Origin: Granulicella tundricola MP5ACTX9
GTDB taxonomy: Bacteria; Acidobacteriota; Terriglobia; Terriglobales; Acidobacteriaceae
DNA length: 64,000 nucleotides
Direction: 5' to 3'
NCBI RefSeq assembly: GCF_000178975.2
Contig: NC_015064.1
Location: forward strand, 2,790,001-2,854,000
The position numbers were made by a program, and so were the translations under genes. Below the pieces are notes generated by a model. That model was given only the letters and a program-made list of their open reading frames with translations. It was not told where the DNA came from and searched no databases. This document shows positions 18,170 to 27,396 of the stretch, piece after piece. Positions within the stretch are counted from its first letter, which is position 1. Every line of letters starts with the position of its first letter.

Positions 18170-19716
18170 TGAACCCGAACACCCTTGCCCTGCTCCCCGA
18201 GATCATCCTCACCGTCGCCGGCGTACTCATCATGGTCGCCGAGCCCTGCATCGCGCCCGGCAAATCCCGCCGCGGTCTCGGCTGGCTCGCCATCGTCTCC
18301 GCAGCCGCCTCCGCCGTAGCCAGCGTCTACCAGCTCAACGTCACGCGGGCCACGCTTGCGCCCATCCACGCCTTCTCCGGGACCATCCAGGTCGACGCGT
18401 TCTCCGTCTTCTTCCATCTGCTCATCGCTGGGATCGTCGTCGTCTCCCTGCTCGGCTCGCTCGACTTCTTCGACCGCCCCGACGGACACGCCGGTGAGTA
18501 CTTCGCGCTCGTGCTCTTCGGCGCAGTGGGCATGATGTTCATGACCTCTGCCACTGAGCTGCTGATGGTGTTCGTCGGCCTCGAGATCTCCTCCATCTCC
18601 TCCTACATCCTCTGCGGCTTCCGCAAGGGCATCGCCACCGGCTCCGAGTCCTCGCTCAAGTACTTCCTGCTCGGCAGCTTCTCCACCGCCTTCTTCCTGT
18701 ACGGCATCGCACTGGCCTTCGGCGCGACCGGCAGCACCTCCATCGCGGCCATTGCGATGGCGCTTTCGGTCGGCACAAACACCCCGCACCTCGCGTTCCT
18801 GGCGCTGGGCATGATCGTCATCGGGCTCGGCTTCAAGGTCTCCGCCGCTCCCTTCCACGTATGGACCCCGGACGTCTACCAGGGCGCACCTGCCCCCGTC
18901 GTCGGGCTCATGTCGACCGGCCCCAAGGCCGCAGCGTTCGCCGTGCTGATCCGCATCACCTTCATCGGCTTCCCCACCATCGAACACCGCTGGGCCGCAC
19001 TGCTCTGGATTCTCGCCGCCCTCTCCATGACCATCGGCAACCTGGGCGCGCTCATGCAGAAGAACGTCAAACGCATGCTGGCGTACAGCTCCATCGCGCA
19101 CGCCGGCTACCTCCTCGCCGCCTTCACCGCGCTGCCCAGCCGCGGCATCTCGGCCGCCTGCTTCTACACAGCGACCTACGCGGCCATGAACGTCGGAGCC
19201 TTCGCCGTCGTCACCCAGCTCGCAGGATATGACGAGCATCACCGCACCGTGGAAGACTTCACCGGCGCAGCCCTTCGCCGTCCATGGCTCGGTGCGTTGC
19301 TCTCCTTCTTCCTCCTCTCGTTGATCGGAATCCCCTTCACAGGCGGCTTCTTCGGCAAGTTCTACGTCTTCACCGCGGTCGTAGGCGGCGGGCACACGTG
19401 GCTTGCTATCGTTGGCCTGCTGAACTCCGGCCTGGCCTGCGTCTATTACCTCCGCCTCCTGGCCGCGCTCTACACCCGCCACCCGCATGAGAAGGGCAAC
19501 GATCGCGCCGTCTTCACCAAGCTCTCGCTCCCGGCGGCCCTGGGCCTCGCAGGCAGCGCCCTGGCGACGCTCGCGCTGGGCATCATCCCCGGCCGCACCC
19601 TGGACCTCACCAACGCCGCCGCAGCCGACCTCCTGGCCCCCAACACCGCACCCTACACCAGCGCCAACTGCCCCGCCATCCAGAGCTCCAACACCCCGGA
19701 CTGCCAACCCGAATAG
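18169..19716 (+). CDS. nuoN: NADH-quinone oxidoreductase subunit N
   Basis: NuoN is the third antiporter-like pumping subunit, proximal to NuoK. The 515-aa protein has the conserved segments [39 protein letters not shown] and [18 protein letters not shown]. It overlaps nuoM by one base (TAATG) and is the last gene of the operon. A 59-nt gap without an obvious terminator leads into the Crp/Fnr-type regulator, so readthrough is possible. The C-terminus extends about 30 residues beyond the last helix. Confidence 0.97.
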   Translation: MNPNTLALLPEIILTVAGVLIMVAEPCIAPGKSRRGLGWLAIVSAAASAVASVYQLNVTRATLAPIHAFSGTIQVDAFSVFFHLLIAGIVVVSLLGSLDFFDRPDGHAGEYFALVLFGAVGMMFMTSATELLMVFVGLEISSISSYILCGFRKGIATGSESSLKYFLLGSFSTAFFLYGIALAFGATGSTSIAAIAMALSVGTNTPHLAFLALGMIVIGLGFKVSAAPFHVWTPDVYQGAPAPVVGLMSTGPKAAAFAVLIRITFIGFPTIEHRWAALLWILAALSMTIGNLGALMQKNVKRMLAYSSIAHAGYLLAAFTALPSRGISAACFYTATYAAMNVGAFAVVTQLAGYDEHHRTVEDFTGAALRRPWLGALLSFFLLSLIGIPFTGGFFGKFYVFTAVVGGGHTWLAIVGLLNSGLACVYYLRLLAALYTRHPHEKGNDRAVFTKLSLPAALGLAGSALATLALGIIPGRTLDLTNAAAADLLAPNTAPYTSANCPAIQSSNTPDCQPE

Positions 19717-19775
19717 GCGGGTATATAGTCGGGGCTACGCCTGTCCTTCCAGCCGTGTAGAACGAGGCAACCCAG

Positions 19776-20480
19776 ATGCCTGACCGCCCGCTCCTCGATT
19801 GCACGAACTGCGAGCACCGTTCGCTGCGGATGTTTTGCAATCTGGATGAGCAAGCTCTCCAGCACTACGCCGCAATCGGCAGCGAGGCTAACTACCAGAG
19901 GGGCGTGATGCTCTTCCGTGAAGGTGGGCGGAGTGACGGCGTCTTTGTCGTCTGCACCGGCCAGGTCAAGCTGTCCTGCACGTCCAAGGAAGGTAAGACC
20001 CTCATCCTGAAGATCGCCATGCCGGGTGATGTGCTTGGCCTGAGTGCCGTGATCTCTGGATCTCCCTATGAGGTCTCGGCTGAGACGGTAGAGCCTACGC
20101 AGGTCAAACACATCCAGCGTGATGCCTTTCTCAAGTTCATCGATCGGTTCGGCGAAGGCAGCCTTCATGTCGCGAAGGCACTGTCAGCAGACTACAAAAC
20201 GGCGTTCTTCGATGCCCGCCGACTGGCTCTCTCCGGTTCGGCGGCGGGCAGACTCGCTGGAGTCCTGCTGGACTGGGGTAAAAGTGCGGGCTCCTGCGGA
20301 AAGTTCGAGATGCGCTTTACGATGGCGCTGACGCATGAGGAGCTAGCGAACCTCGTCGGCACCTCTCGCGAGACCATCACCCGCACCTTGACGCGTTTCA
20401 AGAAGGAAAGCCTGATCCAGATAAAGGGTTCTTCGATCCTGATCACCGCGCCCGAGTTGCTGGAGAAGATCGCCGTCTGA
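19776..20480 (+). CDS. Crp/Fnr family transcriptional regulator
   Basis: The 234-aa protein has an N-terminal cyclic-nucleotide-binding-like beta roll (about 20-130: GVMLFREGGRSDGVFVVCTGQVKL, MPGDVLGLSAVISG), a dimerisation helix and a C-terminal winged helix with the recognition stretch LTHEELANLVGTSRETITRTLTRFKKE. The N-terminal CTNCEHRSLRMFC (C-x2-C-x7-C) is common in Fnr-like relatives and could hold a redox centre, but it is not the classical FNR four-cysteine set. CRP/FNR-type palindromes lie just after its stop, pointing to control of the next gene and possibly of itself. Confidence 0.93.
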   Translation: MPDRPLLDCTNCEHRSLRMFCNLDEQALQHYAAIGSEANYQRGVMLFREGGRSDGVFVVCTGQVKLSCTSKEGKTLILKIAMPGDVLGLSAVISGSPYEVSAETVEPTQVKHIQRDAFLKFIDRFGEGSLHVAKALSADYKTAFFDARRLALSGSAAGRLAGVLLDWGKSAGSCGKFEMRFTMALTHEELANLVGTSRETITRTLTRFKKESLIQIKGSSILITAPELLEKIAV

Positions 20481-20503
20481 TCCGTTGACCGAAGCGGTGA
20501 CAG

Positions 20504-20531
20504 ATCACAAACACGTGTGATGCGCATCACT
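20504..20531 (+). promoter_or_regulatory. overlapping CRP/FNR-type palindromes
   Basis: ATCACA-N6-TGTGAT (20504-20521, perfect arms) overlaps TGTGA-N6-TCACT (20516-20531, one mismatch to the CRP consensus TGTGA-N6-TCACA). They lie 24 nt after the regulator stop and 46-73 nt before the next start, the place for an activator site of the downstream membrane gene. Confidence 0.65.
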
Positions 20532-20576
20532 GAGACCTGCTCCCAACAAGCGGAGGATGGACTCAGGAGCAAACAC

Positions 20577-21395
20577 ATGAAAGCTTTTCAGCAATATTGG
20601 ACGTTTTCCGCGATCCGTGGAGCGATGACCATCCTGGCTTCATGCTTCATCCTCGCCCTCCCTCTCACGACCTCATCCATGCTGTCCCTGCCGGTTCTCG
20701 TCGCTTTGGCGATCGACTGCCTCGCGACCTACACCATCTTCGATGGCGCGGTGATGATCCTGCTGGAGAGGTTGATGCCCACGCGCGCCACGAATCGCCG
20801 CATCCTGTACGGACAGGCTGGGATTGCGCTCGTGCTCGGAACCACGTTTTACCTTTTCGGATACGGCATGTTGAATCAGTCATGGCTCTTATGGATCGTG
20901 GCGGCACAGGCGGCGATGGCGGCTGGAGCTGAATTTCTCATCGCACGAAACACCCATCAGGAGTACGGCTGCCTGTCCTGTTACAGCACCTCGATGGTGC
21001 TCGGGCTTTGCGCTGTATTTCTCCCTTTTGCCAACGGGCTGAACGCAACCGATACGTCCTACGTTCTGGCCGCCTATGTGGGTCTGTACGGAGCGAGTGA
21101 ACTGTTCCTGGGCGGCCGGATGCTCTTTGCGGAGTATCGCAGTGAACACCCGGCAGCAGTCGCCTCCGAGGCTTGGAAGGTGGCCATGCTGGAGCCGGAG
21201 GCCGCACCTCTGCTTCCGCTTGCCGCGCGCAGAATCTGCTCGAACTGTGTCGAGTGCCCGGCCGACTCGCTCTGCCATGACAACTCCCTGTCAGGGCAGG
21301 TCGGAATGGTGCTGGCGGAGCGCCGTCCGGCGATCGTCGTGTCCACGAGAGTTGTCGCGTCGCTTAGCAAACAACCACACCCTGTTGCAGCCTAA
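20577..21395 (+). CDS. multi-pass membrane protein with FNR-like cysteine tail
   Basis: The 272-aa protein has about six to seven membrane helices (residues 15-190). A cytoplasmic-looking tail contains ICSNCVECPADSLCHD, i.e. C-x2-C-x2-C-x5-C, close to the C-x3-C-x2-C-x5-C spacing of FNR. A second CxxC (GCLSCYS) lies near residue 130. I start it at the ATG at 20577, preceded by an aggag motif; a longer frame begins inside the operator. I do not recognise the family. The regulator next door and the palindromes between suggest a redox- or oxygen-linked role, by inference. Confidence 0.75.
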   Translation: MKAFQQYWTFSAIRGAMTILASCFILALPLTTSSMLSLPVLVALAIDCLATYTIFDGAVMILLERLMPTRATNRRILYGQAGIALVLGTTFYLFGYGMLNQSWLLWIVAAQAAMAAGAEFLIARNTHQEYGCLSCYSTSMVLGLCAVFLPFANGLNATDTSYVLAAYVGLYGASELFLGGRMLFAEYRSEHPAAVASEAWKVAMLEPEAAPLLPLAARRICSNCVECPADSLCHDNSLSGQVGMVLAERRPAIVVSTRVVASLSKQPHPVAA

Positions 21396-21408
21396 CCGCC
21401 GCTTAAAC

Positions 21409-21442
21409 AACAAAGCCCCCGCACCAAGGCGGGGGCTTTGTT
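21409..21442. terminator. bidirectional rho-independent terminator
   Basis: A perfect 14-bp stem (aacaaagcccccgc with gcgggggctttgtt) encloses a 6-nt loop, with A-rich and T-rich flanks on both sides. It lies between the convergent membrane gene (plus) and atpE (minus) and can serve both. Confidence 0.9.
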
Positions 21443-21456
21443 CTTTGCTGAGAAGC

Positions 21457-21771
21457 TTACTTGACCTTCAGGAAGATGATGACGAAGGTGAAGAGAGCCA
21501 GGGACTCGATGAACGCGAGACCAAGGATCAGGAAGATGAAGATGCCAGGACGAGCGCCCGGGTTACGTGCCAGAGCCTCGGTTGCCGAAGCCGTCGCGCG
21601 GCCCTGTCCGAGTCCGCAAAGACCAGCCGCAAGGGCCATGCCGATACCGGCGCCGATTGAAACCCACCAGTGGCTCTCATCTGCAGCGCCCTGAGCGAAC
21701 GCGGGAACGGCCAACATCATCGCCGCCAACGTCATAAAGAAGTACTTGCCTGCCTGCAACATACGATTCAT
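21457..21771 (-). CDS. atpE: F0F1 ATP synthase subunit c
   Basis: Subunit c forms the rotating ring that carries the coupling ion. The 104-aa protein has an N-terminal extension that looks like a signal peptide (about 1-27, ending VPAFAQG). The two-helix hairpin follows, with the loop ARNPGA and the ion-binding Glu89 in LAFIESLALF. Gln56 stands 33 residues before Glu89 and Ser90 follows it, as in sodium-binding rings, but the later Thr and Tyr ligands are Leu and Phe, so a proton ring is more likely. It is last in the atpZ-atpI-atpB-atpE order. Confidence 0.96.
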   Translation of the reverse strand: MNRMLQAGKYFFMTLAAMMLAVPAFAQGAADESHWWVSIGAGIGMALAAGLCGLGQGRATASATEALARNPGARPGIFIFLILGLAFIESLALFTFVIIFLKVK

Positions 21772-21907
21772 AACAACTCCAAAGCCCCCGTCAGGATATC
21801 CGCCGCCAGTGGGTGGTTGATGCTCACCGTGCTGGCACCCTCACGCTAAGCGGCGGTGCAACAACCGGTTCAGAGGGGGCACCCCGAAACCAGCAAAACT
21901 TTGGTAG

Positions 21908-21927
21908 CTCAGGGCTTTAGCCCTGAG
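21908..21927 (-). promoter_or_regulatory. intercistronic hairpin between atpB and atpE
   Basis: A perfect 9-bp stem ctcagggct/agccctgag has a 2-nt spacer at its centre and lies in the 168-nt gap between atpB and atpE. It has no strong T-run. It probably shapes mRNA stability or stoichiometry, since subunit c is needed in many copies. Confidence 0.5.
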
Positions 21928-21939
21928 TGATGCGTAACA

Positions 21940-22671
21940 TCAATGGTCGTGCGCCGTTGCCAGGGACAGATAGATCATCGCAAGCAACATGAACACATAA
22001 GCCTGAACCACAGCCACGCCAAGGTGCAGGAACATGAACACCAGCGGAATACCTACCGGCACCAGCGAGAAGAAGGCCAGCGTCACCAGGTCGCCCGCGA
22101 ACATATTCGCGTAGAGACGAACCGTGAGTGAAAGCACACGCGCCAGGTGAGAGATGACCTCGATCGGCAGCAGGAGCCAGGAAAGCTGCCACACCGGCCC
22201 AAGGAACTGCTTGATGTAGCCAAAGCCGTTCGACTTGATGCCGTAGTAGTGGTAGTAGAAGAACGTGACCAGCGCGAAGCCAAGCGGCACCACAACGTCA
22301 GCCGTCGGCGATTCAAGCCCCGGAACCAGGCCCATCAGGTTGCCGATGAGGATGAACAGCCCCAGCACCGTCAGATAGCCGGTAAAGGTCTCGAAGCCAT
22401 GCCCGATGATGCTTTCGCCCTGCTCGGAGACAAACTCGTGGGTCATCTCGGCGAGGTGCTGCACCGCGCCCGGCTTCTCTACGCTGAGCGTCGCACGGAC
22501 AGCGACAAAGTACAGGATCATCGCGATGAAGATCAGAAGTTCCATGCTGAAGGCATTGGAGATGGGAGCCCGAGGATAAAGGGGCTGAACGTGCATCGCT
22601 CGCAGCAGCGCGTCCACCGGGCCGGCGAAATGTGCATTCAGAAATCGTGTGAAAAGAAGCTGAGTAGGCAT
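21940..22671 (-). CDS. atpB: F0F1 ATP synthase subunit a
   Basis: Subunit a is the stator that provides the two ion half-channels against the c ring. The 243-aa protein has five to six helices. The essential arginine lies in SLTVRLYANMFAGD, preceded by LLLPIEVISHLARV, and the C-terminal helix is AVVQAYVFMLLAMIYLS. An N-terminal segment (residues 1-40) precedes the first helix. It lies 21 nt after the AtpI-like gene. Genes for b, delta and F1 subunits are not in this window. Confidence 0.97.
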   Translation of the reverse strand: MPTQLLFTRFLNAHFAGPVDALLRAMHVQPLYPRAPISNAFSMELLIFIAMILYFVAVRATLSVEKPGAVQHLAEMTHEFVSEQGESIIGHGFETFTGYLTVLGLFILIGNLMGLVPGLESPTADVVVPLGFALVTFFYYHYYGIKSNGFGYIKQFLGPVWQLSWLLLPIEVISHLARVLSLTVRLYANMFAGDLVTLAFFSLVPVGIPLVFMFLHLGVAVVQAYVFMLLAMIYLSLATAHDH

Positions 22672-22692
22672 ATAAATTTTGGGCTGTTCGCG

Positions 22693-23109
22693 CTAAACCG
22701 TCCAAGCCTTCATCAAGCGAAGCCCCTCAACCGTGAGTGCGAAAACACCCAGACCAAGACCCGCAGCAAGAGCAAGAACAGAGCCGTTCAGATACTTAAG
22801 ACTAACATAGAGGATCACCACGGTTAGCCCCAGGCGCAGGAAGAAACCGAACAGAATGAGGCCCATGGGCCGAGCCTTCCCGCCCGCGTCCATCCGCTCC
22901 ATCACCGCGCTCATCAGCCGCAGCCACTCCCACAAGCCACTACCTGAGATGGCCGCGCCAATCACCAGCAGCGCCGCACTCTGCCAGCCGGACTTCCACC
23001 AGAACAGTGCCATCGCAATGACGGACAGCACCCCAAGGAGCCGCAACGCGCTCAGGATCGTCCGCTTGAAGTCGTCGTCGGTAAATCCACCCAGGCTCGC
23101 CAGATCCAT
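22693..23109 (-). CDS. ATP synthase protein I-like membrane protein
   Basis: The 138-aa protein has four hydrophobic segments (roughly 20-37, 45-62, 80-100, 105-128), with MGLILFGFFLRLGLTVVILYVSL being typical of AtpI-like assembly factors. Position supports this: it sits between the AtpZ-like gene (4-nt gap) and atpB. AtpI-type proteins help assemble the c ring or supply cations in the family. The sequence is weakly conserved, so the name rests largely on context. Confidence 0.75.
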   Translation of the reverse strand: MDLASLGGFTDDDFKRTILSALRLLGVLSVIAMALFWWKSGWQSAALLVIGAAISGSGLWEWLRLMSAVMERMDAGGKARPMGLILFGFFLRLGLTVVILYVSLKYLNGSVLALAAGLGLGVFALTVEGLRLMKAWTV

Positions 23110-23113
23110 GACC

Positions 23114-23353
23114 CTACTCGCCCCGCTTCAGAAACTTCTGCGCCGTCGTAAAGATCTGGATGAACCCACCCACAGCCCCCAGCAGAATCCCCACGATCCC
23201 CATCCAGTTCTGGTGAAAGTGCTTATCGAGCGCCGCCCCCAGCAGCCAGCCGATGACGCACCCCAGCGGCAGCGCAATGGCGAGCTGAATCATGGACTCA
23301 GCCTTCACCAGATCGCCCAACCCGCCGCCCCCACCTGTTCCCTTACCTGCCAT
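23114..23353 (-). CDS. AtpZ/AtpI-type ATP synthase accessory protein
   Basis: The 79-aa protein has a glycine-rich N-terminus and two helices (IQLAIALPLGCVIGWLLGAALD and WMGIVGILLGAVGGFIQIFTTAQKFL), the usual AtpZ two-helix form. In other bacteria AtpZ and AtpI act together as a cation channel for the ATP synthase operon. I use the ATG at 23353 (MAGKGTG); a GTG ten codons upstream is also open and neither has a strong ribosome site. It heads the visible atp run and diverges from lysS. Confidence 0.8.
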   Translation of the reverse strand: MAGKGTGGGGGLGDLVKAESMIQLAIALPLGCVIGWLLGAALDKHFHQNWMGIVGILLGAVGGFIQIFTTAQKFLKRGE

Positions 23354-23440
23354 GGAGCCATTATCGCCCACAGCCCGGCACACGCGATAGTCTGGCGCGA
23401 TACTCTAGAACGTGACAGTTAACCGTATAAGGAAACCATT

Positions 23441-25311
<1,871 letters not shown>

Positions 25312-25315
<4 letters not shown>

Positions 25316-25698
25316 CCGCATGGCGGGTCTATTGCTGGGCCTTTTCGGTCATTATCCTGCTCAGTGGGTTGGGCAGGGTCGCGATCGCGTTCAAGAAACC
25401 CGAAGCGGTCTCCAGGATGGACATCCTCGGAGGCCTCTTCGGCATTCTGCTGATCCCAGGGCTCCTCGGCTTCGCGTATCAGCGTCCCGAGGGACCGCAT
25501 CTGTTCTGGATCGTCGCCATCCCCGTCCAGGTCGTCTTCTCGCTCTGTGAACTCTTCGCCCCCAAGATGGAGGAGTGGCGACAGAAGAAAGGCACCCTGA
25601 TCTACGTCCTCACGCTGGTCTTCCAGGTAGCGCTCGGCGTTCCGGCGCTCTACGCGCTGGTCCGTTACGCCTACTTCAGCCCGCAGCTATGGCGATAA
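25312..25698 (+). CDS. hypothetical membrane protein
   Basis: The 128-aa protein has four predicted helices (about 5-25, 38-55, 65-83, 98-120) and little polar sequence. It starts at GTG, overlapping the lysS stop by 4 nt (GTGA), so it is translationally coupled to lysS. Its stop abuts the ymdB stop with no gap. I recognise no family. The coupling is likely organisational rather than functional. Confidence 0.7.
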
Positions 25699-26505
25699 CT
25701 ACTCCCCCAGCAGCAATCGCTGAATCTGATAAGCCCGCCCCGTAACCGGGTCGCACTCAATCAGGGCGGCGGCCATCTTTGGATTACCCTTCGCCGCCTC
25801 AAACTTGCCCGGCATCCCGGTCAGGAACTTCTGAAGAACCAACTCCTTCTCCACGCCAATCACCGAGTCATATGGTCCGCTCATCCCCACATCGGTCTGG
25901 TAGGCGGTCCCGTTGTGCAGGATGCGCTGGTCGGCAGTCGGAACGTGGGTGTGGGTTCCAAGGACAGCCGTGACCCGCCCATCGAGATACCATCCCAGCG
26001 CGACCTTCTCGCTGGTCGCCTCGGCGTGAAAGTCGACGAGGATCACCTTCGCATTGGACCCACGCTCGATGCGCGTCAGCAACTCATCCGCCTTGCGGAA
26101 CGGGTCGTCGCACGAGTTCATGAACACGCGCCCCTGCATGTTGATGACCGCATACTTGGTCCCATCCGCGAGCGTGCCTTCATAGTGACCAAAGCCCGGC
26201 GTCCCCACGGCATAGTTCGCAGGCCGCAGAATCCGGCGGCCGCGCTCATGCGACTCCACCGGGACCTTCATGTACTCGAAGATCTCGCGTTTATCCCAGA
26301 TGTGGTTGCCGGTGGTGATCACATGCGCACCGAGATCGAAGATCTCCTCCGCAAGCGACGGCGTAATGCCAAAGCCGCCGGCAGCGTTCTCGCCGTTGAT
26401 GACGAGCAGGTCTACGGCGTTGGTTTCGAGGACGTGGGGCAGGTGTTCCCGGACGATATGGCGGCCGGCCGACCCGAAGATGTCGCCGACGAAGAGGATG
26501 TTCAC
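25699..26505 (-). CDS. ymdB: YmdB family metallophosphoesterase
   Basis: YmdB-type enzymes hydrolyse 2',3'-cyclic nucleotides and affect biofilm and global expression in Bacillus. The 268-aa protein has the two-metal motifs in order: LFVGDIFGSAGR, VINGENAAGGFGI, TTGNHIWDKREI, VDFHAEATSEK and GTHTHVPTADQRI. Length fits the family. Its start is 41 nt from a divergent small membrane gene; its stop abuts the convergent membrane gene on the left. Confidence 0.94.
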   Translation of the reverse strand: MNILFVGDIFGSAGRHIVREHLPHVLETNAVDLLVINGENAAGGFGITPSLAEEIFDLGAHVITTGNHIWDKREIFEYMKVPVESHERGRRILRPANYAVGTPGFGHYEGTLADGTKYAVINMQGRVFMNSCDDPFRKADELLTRIERGSNAKVILVDFHAEATSEKVALGWYLDGRVTAVLGTHTHVPTADQRILHNGTAYQTDVGMSGPYDSVIGVEKELVLQKFLTGMPGKFEAAKGNPKMAAALIECDPVTGRAYQIQRLLLGE

Positions 26506-26546
26506 TTGAGGAGTTTACATCCTCGGCCTGTGCTATCGTCGGGCTT

Positions 26547-26939
26547 ATGTTGCGTAGCTCGCTTGCGGTGATCCTGGGTTTCATCGTGATGTTCTTCCTG
26601 AAGATTGTGCTGATTCTGGTGACGGTGAAGCTCACAGGCCCGCACCCGCCTGTGCCGACCGTCGGATACCTGATCTACAACGTCGCCGCGGCCTGCATCC
26701 TCACGGCCATCGGCGGCTTCGTCACCGGCTTCGTCGCGGAGGCTCGCCGCGTGCGCCACGGCCTCATCCTGGCGATGGTCATCCTCGTCATGTCCGCCCT
26801 CTCCTACACTCACTACAAGGGCCTCCAGGCGCCGTGGTATCAGGTGATGCTGGTGGTGGTGCCGCCCATGTTCGCCGTCGCCGGAGCCAAACTGGCGGAG
26901 TTGCTCGCGGTTCGCCACTCCGCAACGGCGCGGACGTAG
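26547..26939 (+). CDS. hypothetical four-helix membrane protein
   Basis: The 130-aa protein has four hydrophobic segments (5-28, 40-64, 72-88, 97-118) separated by short charged loops (VAEARRVRHG). It diverges from ymdB and ends 12 nt before the Rrf2-type regulator, so the two are probably cotranscribed. I do not recognise a family. Confidence 0.7.
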   Translation: MLRSSLAVILGFIVMFFLKIVLILVTVKLTGPHPPVPTVGYLIYNVAAACILTAIGGFVTGFVAEARRVRHGLILAMVILVMSALSYTHYKGLQAPWYQVMLVVVPPMFAVAGAKLAELLAVRHSATART

Positions 26940-26951
26940 TAGCGTATTGCT

Positions 26952-27326
26952 ATGGCGCAGAGTGGACGTTTTGGGTTGAGTGTTCGGGTACTGGGCGTGC
27001 TGGCGGCGGAGCCGGACGCCATGCATACATCAGCGGCAATTGCAGAGGCAATAGGGTCCAGCCCGGTCATGGTGCGGCGCATCTTCTCCGCGCTCCACAA
27101 GGCCGGATTCATTGAGCAGAAGAAGGGTCCCGCAGGCGGCGCGCGCCTGAAGCACTCCGCCAAATCCATCGGCCTCGGAGACCTCTTCGTCGCCATCGAG
27201 CCGGACTGGCTGATGAGCGGAGAGAAGGCTCTGGATGCGGCGATGAAGAAGGTCAGGACCGCGGCAGTAGAGGCCATGAACGAGACCTCCATTGCGGCAG
27301 TAGGCAAGAAGCTGAAGAAGGGATAG
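26952..27326 (+). CDS. Rrf2 family transcriptional regulator without cysteines
   Basis: The 124-aa protein begins with a winged helix (residues 3-75): FGLSVRVLGVLAAEPDAMHTSAAIAEAIGSSPVMVRRIFSALHKAGFI, followed by the wing GPAGGARL and then a dimerisation helix. IscR/NsrR-type members use three cysteines for an Fe-S cluster; none is present here, so it belongs to the cluster-free branch. A strong terminator follows at 27351-27380. Confidence 0.9.
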   Translation: MAQSGRFGLSVRVLGVLAAEPDAMHTSAAIAEAIGSSPVMVRRIFSALHKAGFIEQKKGPAGGARLKHSAKSIGLGDLFVAIEPDWLMSGEKALDAAMKKVRTAAVEAMNETSIAAVGKKLKKG

Positions 27327-27350
27327 CGCTCCCTTCCCTTGCACCAAACG

Positions 27351-27380
27351 AGAATGGCCGCCCCCAGGGGCGGCCATTCT
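27351..27380. terminator. bidirectional terminator hairpin
   Basis: Arms agaatggccgcccc (27351-27364) and ggggcggccattct (27367-27380) pair perfectly over 14 bp, with T-rich flanks on both strands. It serves the Rrf2 gene (plus) and the convergent TPR gene (minus). Confidence 0.9.
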
Positions 27381-27396
27381 TTCAGAACCGACAGAT

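Noticed and set aside
18166..19707. 513-codon open frame opposite nuoN
   Set aside because: Antisense shadow with the same Gly/Glu/Asp-rich character; nuoN is unambiguous.
21457..21771. Sodium-translocating ATP synthase
   Set aside because: Gln, Glu and Ser ligands match, but the Thr and Tyr partners of known sodium rings are Leu and Phe.
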